64,000 nucleotides of DNA from Clostridiales bacterium (GCA_017509245.1 JAFWQC010000035.1:19220-83219); one strand, 5' to 3'. Counted from the first letter of the stretch, positions 47,074 through 55,500 are shown. Numbers and translations: made by a program. Notes: generated by a model not told the origin, from the sequence alone.

Positions 47074-47500
47074 GGCGTTGTCTCAAAAAGACATCGCCTG
47101 TTTTGCTGAATGTCATGAGGAACGTCCGCTCCCATTTGATGTTCAACTCATTGTCCAACTTTTCAGCCCCGAAATGTTGGACGCGGAGTTGGATTTTGCC
47201 GAATTCCAACATTTTGTCCAAGTTTTTTGCCCGGAAATGTTGGACGCGGAGTTGTACACTGCCGCCCGGCAATGTTGAGTGCACGCGAAAAAGCCGACCG
47301 CCACAACAGTTTTCCAATGCTCGACTCGATGCTCGACTTTTTAGCCTCGAAAAGTCAGACGGAAACTCGGTTTTTTGCCAAAAACCGACTTTTTGCTCGA
47401 GTTTTTAACCTTAAAAAGTCGGACGTGAAGTCGAGCATTGAAAAAGGCATCATCAAAAAGTGCTTCCGCACCGTGCCCCGAAATCCGCCTCCCTCCCAAG
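47074..47500. repeat. repeat- and hairpin-rich non-coding element
   Basis: No convincing gene. From left: hairpin GGCGTTGTCT/AGACATCGCC (47074-47098); a perfect 21-nt direct repeat starting GAAATGTTGGACG at 47171 and 47234, 63 nt apart; a 12-bp perfect inverted repeat CAATGCTCGACT (47315) / AGTCGAGCATTG (47429) that encloses CGGTTTTT/AAAAACCG (near 47368-47387) and several GACTTTTT/AAAAAGTC words. This could be a structured RNA or a decayed mobile element. Confidence 0.6.
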
Positions 47501-47502
47501 AC

Positions 47503-47534
47503 AAAAAGAGCTGCCTCAAGTTTTGAGACAGCTC
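47503..47534 (-). terminator. terminator of the kinase/vWA/PP2C/coiled-coil operon
   Basis: On the minus strand GAGCTG-t-CTCAA pairs with TTGAG-g-CAGCTC around a short loop and is followed by TTTTT, about 30 nt after the last gene. Confidence 0.85.
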
Positions 47535-47564
47535 CTGTAGTTTATTTTATATTTGATCTCTTTA

Positions 47565-48398
47565 TCAGAGGAATTCCTTGAAGTCGTCGAAAGTCTCTTC
47601 TGAAGTGGCCATCTTTGCCTTCTTTTTAGGAGCGGCTTCTGCAGATTTTGCCTCTACCGAAGCTTTAGCTGCTCCGATCGCAGTCAGTGCAGCAGCCTTT
47701 GCGCCTTCAGCAGCCTTATTAACGGCAGCGATGCGTGCTTCTTCAGCCTTGGTCTTTTCTTCTGCAAGACGTGCTTCTTCAGCAGCCTGTCTCTCAGCTT
47801 CCGCTTTTTCTTCAGCGGCCTTGCGCTCTGCTTCAGCCTTTTCCTCGGCAGCTTTCTTCTCAGCTGCAGCTCTTTCCTCAGCTTCCTTCGCTTCCTTAGC
47901 TTCTCTTTCGGCCTTTTCCTTGGCAGCGCGCTCTCTGGATTCTTCAACCATTCTCTGCTGGAGCTGACGGCGCTCTTCACGGGCTCTGTTTTTAGCCTCT
48001 TCCTCAGCCTTCTGATCCTGCTCAGCCTTGATGCTCTCTTCAAGAGCCTTGCGCTTTTCGTCATCAGCCTTTGCAGCTACGGATGACTTAAGGTCGCTTA
48101 AGGATTCAGATGCATGCACCGCACTATGCATGATCTTATCCATCTTGGCACGGCTCTCAGCCTGAGCCTTTGCCTCTTCTTCGGCAACCTTTACGCCTAA
48201 CTGCTGCAGTTCTGCAAGCTCGGCATCAATAAGAGAACCGGCAGTACCGGAATACTTCGTGGAAGTATCCAGTGAGATCTTCTTTATCTCAACATCGCCT
48301 ACATCGGAGATGCTGAAATCAGACGCTGCTTCTCTTATCTTATTGATATCGGGAGTCTCAACACCAGGCAGCACTTCATACTTTTTCTTCTCTTCCAT
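47565..48398 (-). CDS. Ala/Glu/Lys-rich coiled-coil protein of the triad operon
   Basis: A 277-residue soluble protein. Residues about 55-245 are a long charged helix with TolA-like repeats of the type AEEKAEAERKAAEEKAEAER; the N-terminal 50 residues (LPGVETPDINKIREAASDF...) and C-terminal TSEETFDDFKEFL are conserved-looking short segments. I know no named family for it. It lies 6 nt after the PP2C gene and is last in the four-gene operon, so it may be a scaffold or a kinase substrate (inference). Confidence 0.7.
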   Translation of the reverse strand: MEEKKKYEVLPGVETPDINKIREAASDFSISDVGDVEIKKISLDTSTKYSGTAGSLIDAELAELQQLGVKVAEEEAKAQAESRAKMDKIMHSAVHASESLSDLKSSVAAKADDEKRKALEESIKAEQDQKAEEEAKNRAREERRQLQQRMVEESRERAAKEKAEREAKEAKEAEERAAAEKKAAEEKAEAERKAAEEKAEAERQAAEEARLAEEKTKAEEARIAAVNKAAEGAKAAALTAIGAAKASVEAKSAEAAPKKKAKMATSEETFDDFKEFL

Positions 48399-48404
48399 AA
48401 CAAC

Positions 48405-49481
48405 TCATCCTTTTAGTGATAGCACTAATTCGATCGTTCCGATTACACAAAGGATAACGCCTATTATCAACAGGATAACCGATATCTTGCTGATCCTCGA
48501 CGGTTCTTTGGCAACAGTCTCAACCTCTTTTGTATCAACAGCGGCTGACTCAGGGGTATTGTCGATCCCAGCCGGCGTTTGATCAGGTTCTTCACCTGCG
48601 CACTTCTTAATGATCTCGTGCGCGTTAATCAGTTCAGGCTTTATAGCCTGCGACAGATCCTTGAATGTCTCCTGCGATGACGCGAACTTCTCCGCGGAAC
48701 TCTCAAGAGTATTAGGATCGGGAGCTTTTGTCCCTTCGAAAAACATTACTCCGAAGCTGGCATCGTCACTGACATTGCTTGAACCGACGATGAATTTCTG
48801 TACAGTCTCAAGAATGGACTTCTCGGCCTCTTCCCTTCCTGACGCGAAAGCTTCAGCCATTTTCGCGACAACGGGCTTAACCAGACCTGCTTCTTCGATA
48901 TAAACACTGTCCTGCACTCCGTCTGTCATGAGTGCAATTGCGTGTACATCATCAACTGTCGTCTTCAAAAGACGCAGATAATTATCGGCATGAGCGGCTG
49001 TGACAAAATATGTCTTGCCGTCCTTGTCGTTCTGGGGCATTGAGATGGGGCTGACACCGGAAGGCGAGATCCTTACGATAAGTCCGTCTCCGATATGGCC
49101 GATCATCATTCGCCTGTCTTTTACCGCAACGAAAAGAAGCGTGCAGGACAGTCGGTCAATGACATCGATCGTACGCTCCTCCATGATGCCTGCGAATGCG
49201 ACGCGGAGCTTGGCCATGAGATAACCTCTTACGGCAGCCTCCCTGTTTTCGCTGTATAAAGCATCAAAATGCCCGCATAAAGTATCGGAAATGACGTGGA
49301 CTGCGCAGTCGGATCCGAATCTGGCATCCGTATATTGCTTTCCGCCGGCGCCGTCGGCAATACATACTACTGAAACGCCGTTTTTAGTGACAGCATATGA
49401 AGCGTCCTCACACGGAGTTCCGCGGTTGACATGTTTATTGCCGATGGTCGTGATCGCTCCGACCGTAATTCCTTTATACAT
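48405..49481 (-). CDS. PP2C-like phosphatase with C-terminal membrane anchor
   Basis: A 358-residue protein. Residues 1-250 are a PP2C fold with EDASYA (25-30), IADGAGGKQYTDARFGS (41-57), HIGDGLI, LMTDGVQDS and SDDASFG for metal binding. A linker of about 75 acidic residues leads to one membrane helix (about 332-354) near the C-terminus, giving a tail-anchored cytosolic phosphatase. This matches the YegK-type phosphatase of TerY phosphorylation triads plus an anchor. Its ATG overlaps the vWA stop by one base (TAATG). Confidence 0.85.
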   Translation of the reverse strand: MYKGITVGAITTIGNKHVNRGTPCEDASYAVTKNGVSVVCIADGAGGKQYTDARFGSDCAVHVISDTLCGHFDALYSENREAAVRGYLMAKLRVAFAGIMEERTIDVIDRLSCTLLFVAVKDRRMMIGHIGDGLIVRISPSGVSPISMPQNDKDGKTYFVTAAHADNYLRLLKTTVDDVHAIALMTDGVQDSVYIEEAGLVKPVVAKMAEAFASGREEAEKSILETVQKFIVGSSNVSDDASFGVMFFEGTKAPDPNTLESSAEKFASSQETFKDLSQAIKPELINAHEIIKKCAGEEPDQTPAGIDNTPESAAVDTKEVETVAKEPSRISKISVILLIIGVILCVIGTIELVLSLKG

Positions 49482-50212
49482 TATTCGTCCTCATTAATGA
49501 ATTTCATGAAATCATCAAGTTCAACGGCAGTTCCTTGAGTTGATGTGTCTATGTTATAGAGTGCATCATCATTCATGCCGGAGGATACGATCGAAGACGA
49601 AGATGATCCGAGGAACTCGAAAAGTCTTCCGAAGTCAGCGGAGTTGACCGAGATGGGTTCAGCACGCTTAACTGAAAGTCTCTTTAAGATGTCGAAGTCA
49701 ACGCCGGAGCCAACGCCGATGTTGAAAACAACGAGTTTGTCTTCCCTCTCAAGTTCATTGCAGGCCTTAATGGCAAGTTCCATGTTCTGCATAGCATTGG
49801 GACCCTGGGGTGCACCGTCTGTGATTACAACAAGCCAGGGCTGGAAATACTTGATGCCCATTTCCTTATATCCAATCTTACGTGCATTGAGAAGTTCCAA
49901 TGCCGTAAGGACACCCTCACCGATAGGTGTAAGAGTCGTGGAAGCCGTGATCTCGGGAAGTCCCTTCTCCTTGGAGATCTTACCGAAAGGCATAACGATA
50001 TCAACTTTTGATCCGAAAGTGATGATGGCGATATCCGTTGAATTTCTCGTATCGTCATTAGCCTTGATCGAAGCTACGAAATTCTGGAGACCCATATTGA
50101 GCTGCTTGATCGGGTTGCCCATCATGGACCCGGATGTATCAAGGCAAAAACAGATAGGAAGTCTGCGCTTTGTACTCGTGCCGAAATCTGAACTAGAAAA
50201 ACCGTCCAACAT
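49481..50212 (-). CDS. TerY-like von Willebrand A domain protein
   Basis: A 243-residue cytosolic vWA protein with an intact MIDAS: DTSGS (25-29), the Thr in TTLTPIGEG and Asp in VITDGAPQG. Order and size match TerY/YegL proteins. The C-terminal 50 residues are Ser-rich and then acidic (AVELDDFMKFINEDE), resembling the C-terminus of the coiled-coil partner (TFDDFKEFL), a possible shared docking tail. It lies between kinase and phosphatase genes. Confidence 0.88.
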   Translation of the reverse strand: MLDGFSSSDFGTSTKRRLPICFCLDTSGSMMGNPIKQLNMGLQNFVASIKANDDTRNSTDIAIITFGSKVDIVMPFGKISKEKGLPEITASTTLTPIGEGVLTALELLNARKIGYKEMGIKYFQPWLVVITDGAPQGPNAMQNMELAIKACNELEREDKLVVFNIGVGSGVDFDILKRLSVKRAEPISVNSADFGRLFEFLGSSSSSIVSSGMNDDALYNIDTSTQGTAVELDDFMKFINEDE

Positions 50213-50266
50213 AATAATCCTCCGAATCTTCGTGAGTTAAAAAACTATATTAGATTATATCAAAAA

Positions 50267-51970
50267 TCAGAACAGACCCAAGAACTTCTTCTTCGGAGCC
50301 GGCGCAGGATTTGATGCGCCATTCGCAGGGATCATCTCATCATCGTCAAAGCGTGAAGGTCTTAAACTGTTGCCGCCTACACTGGGCGAAATATATCTTC
50401 CGGTAGGTACATTATTAAAGACTTTTTTCTGGAACGCAGGCTTGGGTTCAGCAAGCTTTGCTTCCTCCTGCTTCTTGGCTTCAAGCCTTCCCGCAAGCTG
50501 GGCTCTGACCTCTTCAACATTGACTGTTGCCTGCTTATAATTCTCGCACGGGAAGAGCTTATATGCCTCGGGATCATCGTAAACGAAATTCTCGAGATCA
50601 TGCATATATTCCTGAACAGCAGCACGCCAGATTACTGCCTCATAACGCTTGCCGTCGTGGAAAGTCTTATAGAGCATGGTGCGGAGATTCTCAGGGAGAT
50701 ATTCCCAGATGTGATCATAACCGCCTAAAGGAATATGTTCAGTATCCTTGTTATCAAGCGAATACGGGAAGTTATGGCTTAAGATCTCTTCCCTCAATGT
50801 CTCGGCGCCGTTTCTTGTCGCATAAGGATGCAGACCGCAGAAAAGGATCGAGAATACGAGCATGGCGATGGAATAGTCCTCGTCTTCAAGATTTCTGATG
50901 AAACCGGTAAAATCTTTTCCCCAGAGATTAGGATCCGTGAATTCCTCGGTTCCGACAGGACAAGGGAGATTGCCTATCTGAACACTGTCCATGTCGATCA
51001 GATACTGATCCTTGGATGTATAGATAAGCGCATTCTTAAGCTGGATATCACCAACGATGACATCATGCATATGAAGATACAGATACTTGCCGATAAGTGT
51101 AAGCAGCGTCTCACATACATCAAGTCTGGTCCAGTCGGGGAACTGTTCGATTATCGCGTCGGGGCCATCGAAAACATTGCTCAGTGTCGTGCCCTTGCCG
51201 ACAAACATCGTATAACCTACGGGAACGCCGCGGAAATACAAAAGATGCTGCGGAACACAGAATCCGGGAGATGTGATGCCAAGAGCAGTAAGCTTCTTGA
51301 GCTTTGCCCATCTGAGCGGTGTGATAACACCCTTGTGATATATCTTGGCAACATATTTGGAATTGTCCGTTGTAAAGACCATTCCCTCAGCACCGCCGGA
51401 TAATCTCTTAACAAGAGTGAACTTATCTCCTTCGGTGGATAAAACAACGTCATCTATGCTTGCTCTGCCGTCACTGTCTATGTAAGCAGTATTCTTTGCA
51501 AGACGGCTGATCTCAGGATAAGGATAATCCCTGATCATCTCGGCAATTGAACTGAATACCTTCATTCCGGTCGGAGACAGGACTACGACATCACCGGTAA
51601 ACTCCGGTGCTTTCTCATAAAGTCTCTTGGTAAATATAGATTTCCTGGTTGTAAGTATGCAGGATTCGGGCAGATCCTTTACCTGCTCGATGAAATGCGA
51701 AGTATTGCAAGTATTTACAACATGCAGACTGTTAGTAGAAAGCAGACTCTGCATCAAAGAACGCATAGACTGCTGCACCGCCTTATCCTTGGGATCCTGC
51801 TGCTGTATAACACAATAATGGAGAAGCTTAAAGGAATCGTTAACATAAACGTTGATTCCTTTATCTTCGATGAGGTTTGTCAGTTCATCAAAACATACTC
51901 CAGAGGAATACTCCATAACAACAGAGTAATCAAGTACGATTGATAGATACTTGCTTAATCCTTCAAACAT
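50267..51970 (-). CDS. atypical protein kinase of a TerY-type triad
   Basis: A 567-residue protein. Residues about 184-457 are a kinase-like domain: glycine loop RLSGGAEGMVF (189-199), Lys209 in VAKIY, catalytic GDIQLKNAL (Asp308, Asn313, HRD replaced by VGD) and DMD (326-328) in place of DFG. This pattern fits YegI-like kinases. The N-terminal 180 residues (IVLDYSVVMEYSSGVCFDELTNLIEDKGINVYV...) form a separate alpha/beta domain, perhaps PIN-like, which I cannot assign firmly. The last 85 residues are disordered, with a short charged helix. First gene of the operon. Confidence 0.82.
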   Translation of the reverse strand: MFEGLSKYLSIVLDYSVVMEYSSGVCFDELTNLIEDKGINVYVNDSFKLLHYCVIQQQDPKDKAVQQSMRSLMQSLLSTNSLHVVNTCNTSHFIEQVKDLPESCILTTRKSIFTKRLYEKAPEFTGDVVVLSPTGMKVFSSIAEMIRDYPYPEISRLAKNTAYIDSDGRASIDDVVLSTEGDKFTLVKRLSGGAEGMVFTTDNSKYVAKIYHKGVITPLRWAKLKKLTALGITSPGFCVPQHLLYFRGVPVGYTMFVGKGTTLSNVFDGPDAIIEQFPDWTRLDVCETLLTLIGKYLYLHMHDVIVGDIQLKNALIYTSKDQYLIDMDSVQIGNLPCPVGTEEFTDPNLWGKDFTGFIRNLEDEDYSIAMLVFSILFCGLHPYATRNGAETLREEILSHNFPYSLDNKDTEHIPLGGYDHIWEYLPENLRTMLYKTFHDGKRYEAVIWRAAVQEYMHDLENFVYDDPEAYKLFPCENYKQATVNVEEVRAQLAGRLEAKKQEEAKLAEPKPAFQKKVFNNVPTGRYISPSVGGNSLRPSRFDDDEMIPANGASNPAPAPKKKFLGLF

Positions 51971-52005
51971 AATATTTACTTCAAAACCTTCTCTCCAATA
52001 ATAAA

Positions 52006-52034
52006 ATTTTAAACTGCTAAAAGCTATAAATCAA
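52006..52034 (-). promoter_or_regulatory. promoter of the kinase/vWA/PP2C operon
   Basis: On the minus strand TTGATT (52029-52034) and TAAAAT (52006-52011) are 17 nt apart, in the 133-nt gap before the kinase gene. Confidence 0.6.
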
Positions 52035-52103
52035 CAATTTTTATTAATGGAAATTATCAGACTAACTAGCGACTCAAATTTTATATTATCAAACGCCGAT
52101 TTT

Positions 52104-53966
52104 CTACTCAATTCCTACTAATTTCATTAGGAATCTGGCATTAGATTGCCTGCTTATGCCTGATGAAAGCTTGTAATCAAAGCTTATCCCGGTATCAGAA
52201 TAGGATTCCGAGAAGTGATAGTACCTGATGTTGTCAAAACCTTCTCGTGTCTTGTCGATCATGGCATAGTCATGAGTCGTCATAAGACCGCAGATATAAG
52301 GCTTTGAAAGTTTCTTTAATACTGTAAGTGCGCCTTCCGTTCTGTCATCCGAATTCGTTCCCCTGAATATCTCATCGATAAGGAACATCAACGGTCTTTC
52401 CTCATTTGCTGCATTTACTATTCCCGATATCCTTATAAGTTCTGCCTTAAAAGTACTCATATTCTCCTCAAGGCTGTCCACGATCCTCATGGAGCTCATT
52501 ACTCTCATTCTTCCGAGAGTAAGCTTTGAAGCGGGTACCAGACCGCCTGTAAGAGCAATTACCGTACAAACACCGACGGTCCTTATCATCGTCGTCTTAC
52601 CCGACATGTTAGATCCTGTGATCACGGCAATATCTTTATCTATAGTGATCGAGTTGCTTACTACAGTCTCATGATCGAGCAGAGGATGTGCAAGGTCCTC
52701 CCCCTCGAAAACAGCATTTTCAGAAGGCTTGTCAGATTCAACAAACGACGGGAAAGTGCTGTTGGCAAATACGAGTCCCGTCTGAGCGGCACACATTAAA
52801 GATTCCAGTTCTGCAAGACTGTTTATGTAGCCCGGAAGACTCTTTCCGTATTCGACAGCCCAGTTGCCCAGAAGGTATGAGATAAGATAATCCAAAGGTG
52901 CGATAAGGTTCCATGCCAATGCGAAAAGCGGCTGGCTGCGGAGTCCTACAAGCCTCAGTGCCTTATCGAGTTTCTTTAACAAAGCGGTTGTAACCTGTGA
53001 ACTGTCCTCACCTTTAATAAGCGAATTGATCAGTTCATTCTCAAAGCCGGCATTCTCCAATATCGAATAAAGCTTAAGTATCGTCTTTACCTGGGTAGGC
53101 ATACCTTCACTAGCCTTTATGTACCGGGCATTGAGGGCATGTCCGACAGCAAAGATTACAAAATTCACGATTATACAGGCAATGATTGCCGCCGATATAA
53201 ATTCAGGTGCTGCAAGTAAAACAACAGGAACGGCAAGCCATACAGCACAGCCGAAGATGCCGAGAGCATTCCCCAAAGCCGATGTTTTCGAGCCATTCTC
53301 AGCAAAATCCATAAGAGCTTTGGGATCCTTGGTCATCTTTCCGCATCTTGCAGTAGCCTGATAGTCCATCAGCACATCAGGCTTGGAGCAAAGCTCAGCA
53401 ACTGCGCCCTGCCTTGCCTTAAGGGCATCTACGGTAATATCCGACACATGAGGTCTTAAAAGACTGTCGGCAAATCTTCTTCTTCCGAAGGACGTCTCCG
53501 AAACGTTCAATAACGAGAATAGCGACTTTTTGCCGAACAGATCAAGGTCTGTGCAGTAATCATGGGAAGGCTCGTCAAAATCCTTACCGTAGAGTCTGGT
53601 CTTGGCTAGGCCTATATCCTCAGCCCTTCTGAGATTTTTAACAGCGATATTCCTTAATTCGCTGAAATCACCTTTGATCCTAGCTTTATAGGACGAATTG
53701 ACTTTGGAAAGCTCATTAAGATATTCGACCTTTGAGATAATTCCTCCATGAATAAAGCACAGGACGACAAACAGAATGAATACCAGCGCGCCGGCGATAT
53801 ACAAAAGAGGATTCTGAACGACCACACCGCCGATAATAAGACCTGCTGCAGCAAGGAAAGATACCAATCTCAAAAATGACAAAATGCCGCTCTGCCTTCC
53901 GTATTTGGCAAGACCGGCAACTATCACCTGTTCTTTATCTTCGAAAAACTTAAGATCAGCTTTCAT
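52104..53966 (-). CDS. membrane-associated MutS-family ATPase
   Basis: A 620-residue protein with a MutS-type ATPase domain at the C-terminus: P-loop GSNMSGKTT (451-459), the ST/D-box region MSTFKAEL, Walker B FLIDEIFRGTNSDDR (528-542) and THDY. It lacks MutS mismatch-recognition domains; instead two hydrophobic pairs (about 30-74 and 233-277) should span the membrane. Such MutS-like paralogues in Clostridia have no established role. ATG at 53966 lies inside the end of the sirtuin gene; a much longer frame upstream is only an out-of-frame reading of the sirtuin's Lys/Ala tail. Confidence 0.85.
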   Translation of the reverse strand: MKADLKFFEDKEQVIVAGLAKYGRQSGILSFLRLVSFLAAAGLIIGGVVVQNPLLYIAGALVFILFVVLCFIHGGIISKVEYLNELSKVNSSYKARIKGDFSELRNIAVKNLRRAEDIGLAKTRLYGKDFDEPSHDYCTDLDLFGKKSLFSLLNVSETSFGRRRFADSLLRPHVSDITVDALKARQGAVAELCSKPDVLMDYQATARCGKMTKDPKALMDFAENGSKTSALGNALGIFGCAVWLAVPVVLLAAPEFISAAIIACIIVNFVIFAVGHALNARYIKASEGMPTQVKTILKLYSILENAGFENELINSLIKGEDSSQVTTALLKKLDKALRLVGLRSQPLFALAWNLIAPLDYLISYLLGNWAVEYGKSLPGYINSLAELESLMCAAQTGLVFANSTFPSFVESDKPSENAVFEGEDLAHPLLDHETVVSNSITIDKDIAVITGSNMSGKTTMIRTVGVCTVIALTGGLVPASKLTLGRMRVMSSMRIVDSLEENMSTFKAELIRISGIVNAANEERPLMFLIDEIFRGTNSDDRTEGALTVLKKLSKPYICGLMTTHDYAMIDKTREGFDNIRYYHFSESYSDTGISFDYKLSSGISRQSNARFLMKLVGIE

Positions 53967-54981
53967 CCTTTTTCTTCGCCTTTGCAGTTGAAGGTTTCTT
54001 CGAAGAAGAATTACCTGATGCATTTTTAGCCGGAGCTTTCTTCGGAGTTTCTGCCTTGGAGGCAGTCTTTGAAGCTGTCTTGGGTGCCGCCTTCTTAGCC
54101 TTGACAGTTGAAGAAGAGGCCTTCTTCGCAGCAGGCTTTTTGGCAGCTGACTTGGATGATGAAGTCTTGGATGACGTTTTGGATGACGTCTTGGTATTTG
54201 TCTTCCTGGATACTCTCTTCGGAACGACCTTATCGAGGACTTCACCTACATTATCATGGATCGTCAGAAGCGCCTTAAGATCCATATATGTTGAACTCTT
54301 ATTGATGATTACGATCCTGTCATGCTTAAGGAACTGTGCAAATGTTGCCGCGGGATATACCGTAAGAGAAGTTCCTGCAATGATCATGAGATCACATTTC
54401 TTAACTGCCTTGATAGCATTATCGACATTCTCATGCTCAAGGTTCTCTTCATAAAGGACGATATCAGGACGTACGATCCCACCGCATCTGTCACAGTGGG
54501 GAACGCCCTCCTGTGCTGCGATATATTCGATATTGAACTTCTTGCCGCAGTCCATGCAGTAATTTCTGAACACGGAACCGTGAAGCTCGATAACGCACTT
54601 GCTTCCTGCCTCCTGATGGAGATTGTCGATATTCTGTGTGATTATAGCCTTAAGCTTGCCCTGTCTCTCAAGCCTTACAAGTGCCTTATGAGCCTTGTTC
54701 GGTCTTGCATCGGGATAGATAAGCTTACGCTTATAGAAATCATAGAAATCTTCAGGATGTTCAATAAAGAAATCATGGGCGATGATATCGATCGGTCTGT
54801 ACTTAGTGCCGCTCTCGGTATTATAGATACCCGCGCCGCTTCTGAAGTCCGGAATACCGCTCTCAGTAGACACACCGGCTCCGCCAAGGAACACAATATT
54901 ATTGGATTCCGCAATAAGCTCTTTGAGCTGTTTTATCTTGTCATCCCTTACGCTGCCGAATCTGTCAATCCTTGTCTCCAC
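53956..54981 (-). CDS. cobB: NAD-dependent deacylase (sirtuin) with histone-H1-like tail
   Basis: Residues 1-250 form a complete sirtuin: GAGVSTESGIPDFRS (35-48), TQNIDNLH (115-122), catalytic His134 in ELHGS, a four-Cys zinc site (142, 145, 163, 166) and AGTSLTVYPA. This removes acetyl or acyl groups from protein lysines using NAD. Residues about 255-341 are a Lys/Ala/Ser/Thr-rich tail (KTSSKTSSKTSSSKSAAKK-like repeats) resembling bacterial histone H1-like proteins. CobB normally ends near 240-250, so the tail is an addition, probably for nucleic-acid binding. Confidence 0.93.
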   Translation of the reverse strand: METRIDRFGSVRDDKIKQLKELIAESNNIVFLGGAGVSTESGIPDFRSGAGIYNTESGTKYRPIDIIAHDFFIEHPEDFYDFYKRKLIYPDARPNKAHKALVRLERQGKLKAIITQNIDNLHQEAGSKCVIELHGSVFRNYCMDCGKKFNIEYIAAQEGVPHCDRCGGIVRPDIVLYEENLEHENVDNAIKAVKKCDLMIIAGTSLTVYPAATFAQFLKHDRIVIINKSSTYMDLKALLTIHDNVGEVLDKVVPKRVSRKTNTKTSSKTSSKTSSSKSAAKKPAAKKASSSTVKAKKAAPKTASKTASKAETPKKAPAKNASGNSSSKKPSTAKAKKKDES

Positions 54982-54995
54982 AAATACACCCTCAA

Positions 54996-55454
54996 TTAAT
55001 GAACATCGATTATTCCGTCGCCGTCAAGGTCTACACCGTCACTGCCGTCAACATCGCCGTGGAAGATCCCGGCAGCACCGAACATTTCTTTACCCGTAAC
55101 GCGCTTCTCGTCGCGTCTCTGTTCAACAAGATTGCTTAAAGCTTTCCTGACTCTGTCAGGTGTCTTGATATTCTTGATCTCAAGAAGAGGAGCAGTCTTA
55201 TCAGCGGTAGTAAGGATCACAGATCCGACGCCGAAGATCTTCTGCCACATTGACTGTTTGAAAGTGATATCCAAAACTCTGTACAAGAGGATCTCCTCGG
55301 AAGTGATATTAAAGATACCTCTCTTAAGGTAGAACTTGTTCATGCTGAAGCTGTAGATCGTAAAAGACAAAGGCAATCCGAAATATCTTTTTCTGTCCTG
55401 CCAAAGGATCTCTTCCTTCTCAGTAAGATTCGTAAGTTTATCTATTCTACCCAT
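54996..55454 (-). CDS. bacterial PH-domain protein with C-terminal calcium-type loop
   Basis: A 152-residue protein without membrane helices. Residues about 15-115 fit the bacterial PH domain pattern (EEILWQDRKRYFGLPLSFTIYSFSMNKFYLKRGIFNITSEEILLYRVLDITFKQS is the two-strand core). The C-terminus DVDGSDGVDLDGDGIIDVH contains a DxDxDGxxD calcium-binding loop, rare in this family. Likely cytoplasmic. It has its own promoter and is followed 14 nt later by the sirtuin gene. Confidence 0.7.
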   Translation of the reverse strand: MGRIDKLTNLTEKEEILWQDRKRYFGLPLSFTIYSFSMNKFYLKRGIFNITSEEILLYRVLDITFKQSMWQKIFGVGSVILTTADKTAPLLEIKNIKTPDRVRKALSNLVEQRRDEKRVTGKEMFGAAGIFHGDVDGSDGVDLDGDGIIDVH

Positions 55455-55500
55455 CAGTAAAGCTCCCTTCGATAAGGCTATTTATAGCATTACAATTTAC

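Noticed and set aside
47171..47254. 21-nt direct repeats as a CRISPR array
   Set aside because: Only two units 63 nt apart and no cas genes; repeat lacks CRISPR-like form.
47054..47317. Minus-strand frame with a 21-residue repeat (QLRVQHF...) after tRNA-Lys, and a plus-strand frame over the same DNA
   Set aside because: Both repeats simply reflect the 63-nt spacing of the DNA repeat; the starts are poor, no ribosome site is present, and the minus frame runs through the tRNA terminator region.
53967..54245. N-terminal extension of the MutS-like protein by about 93 Arg/Lys/Pro-rich residues
   Set aside because: It is an out-of-frame reading of the sirtuin's Lys/Ala-rich tail; ATG at 53966 near the sirtuin stop fits the family start.
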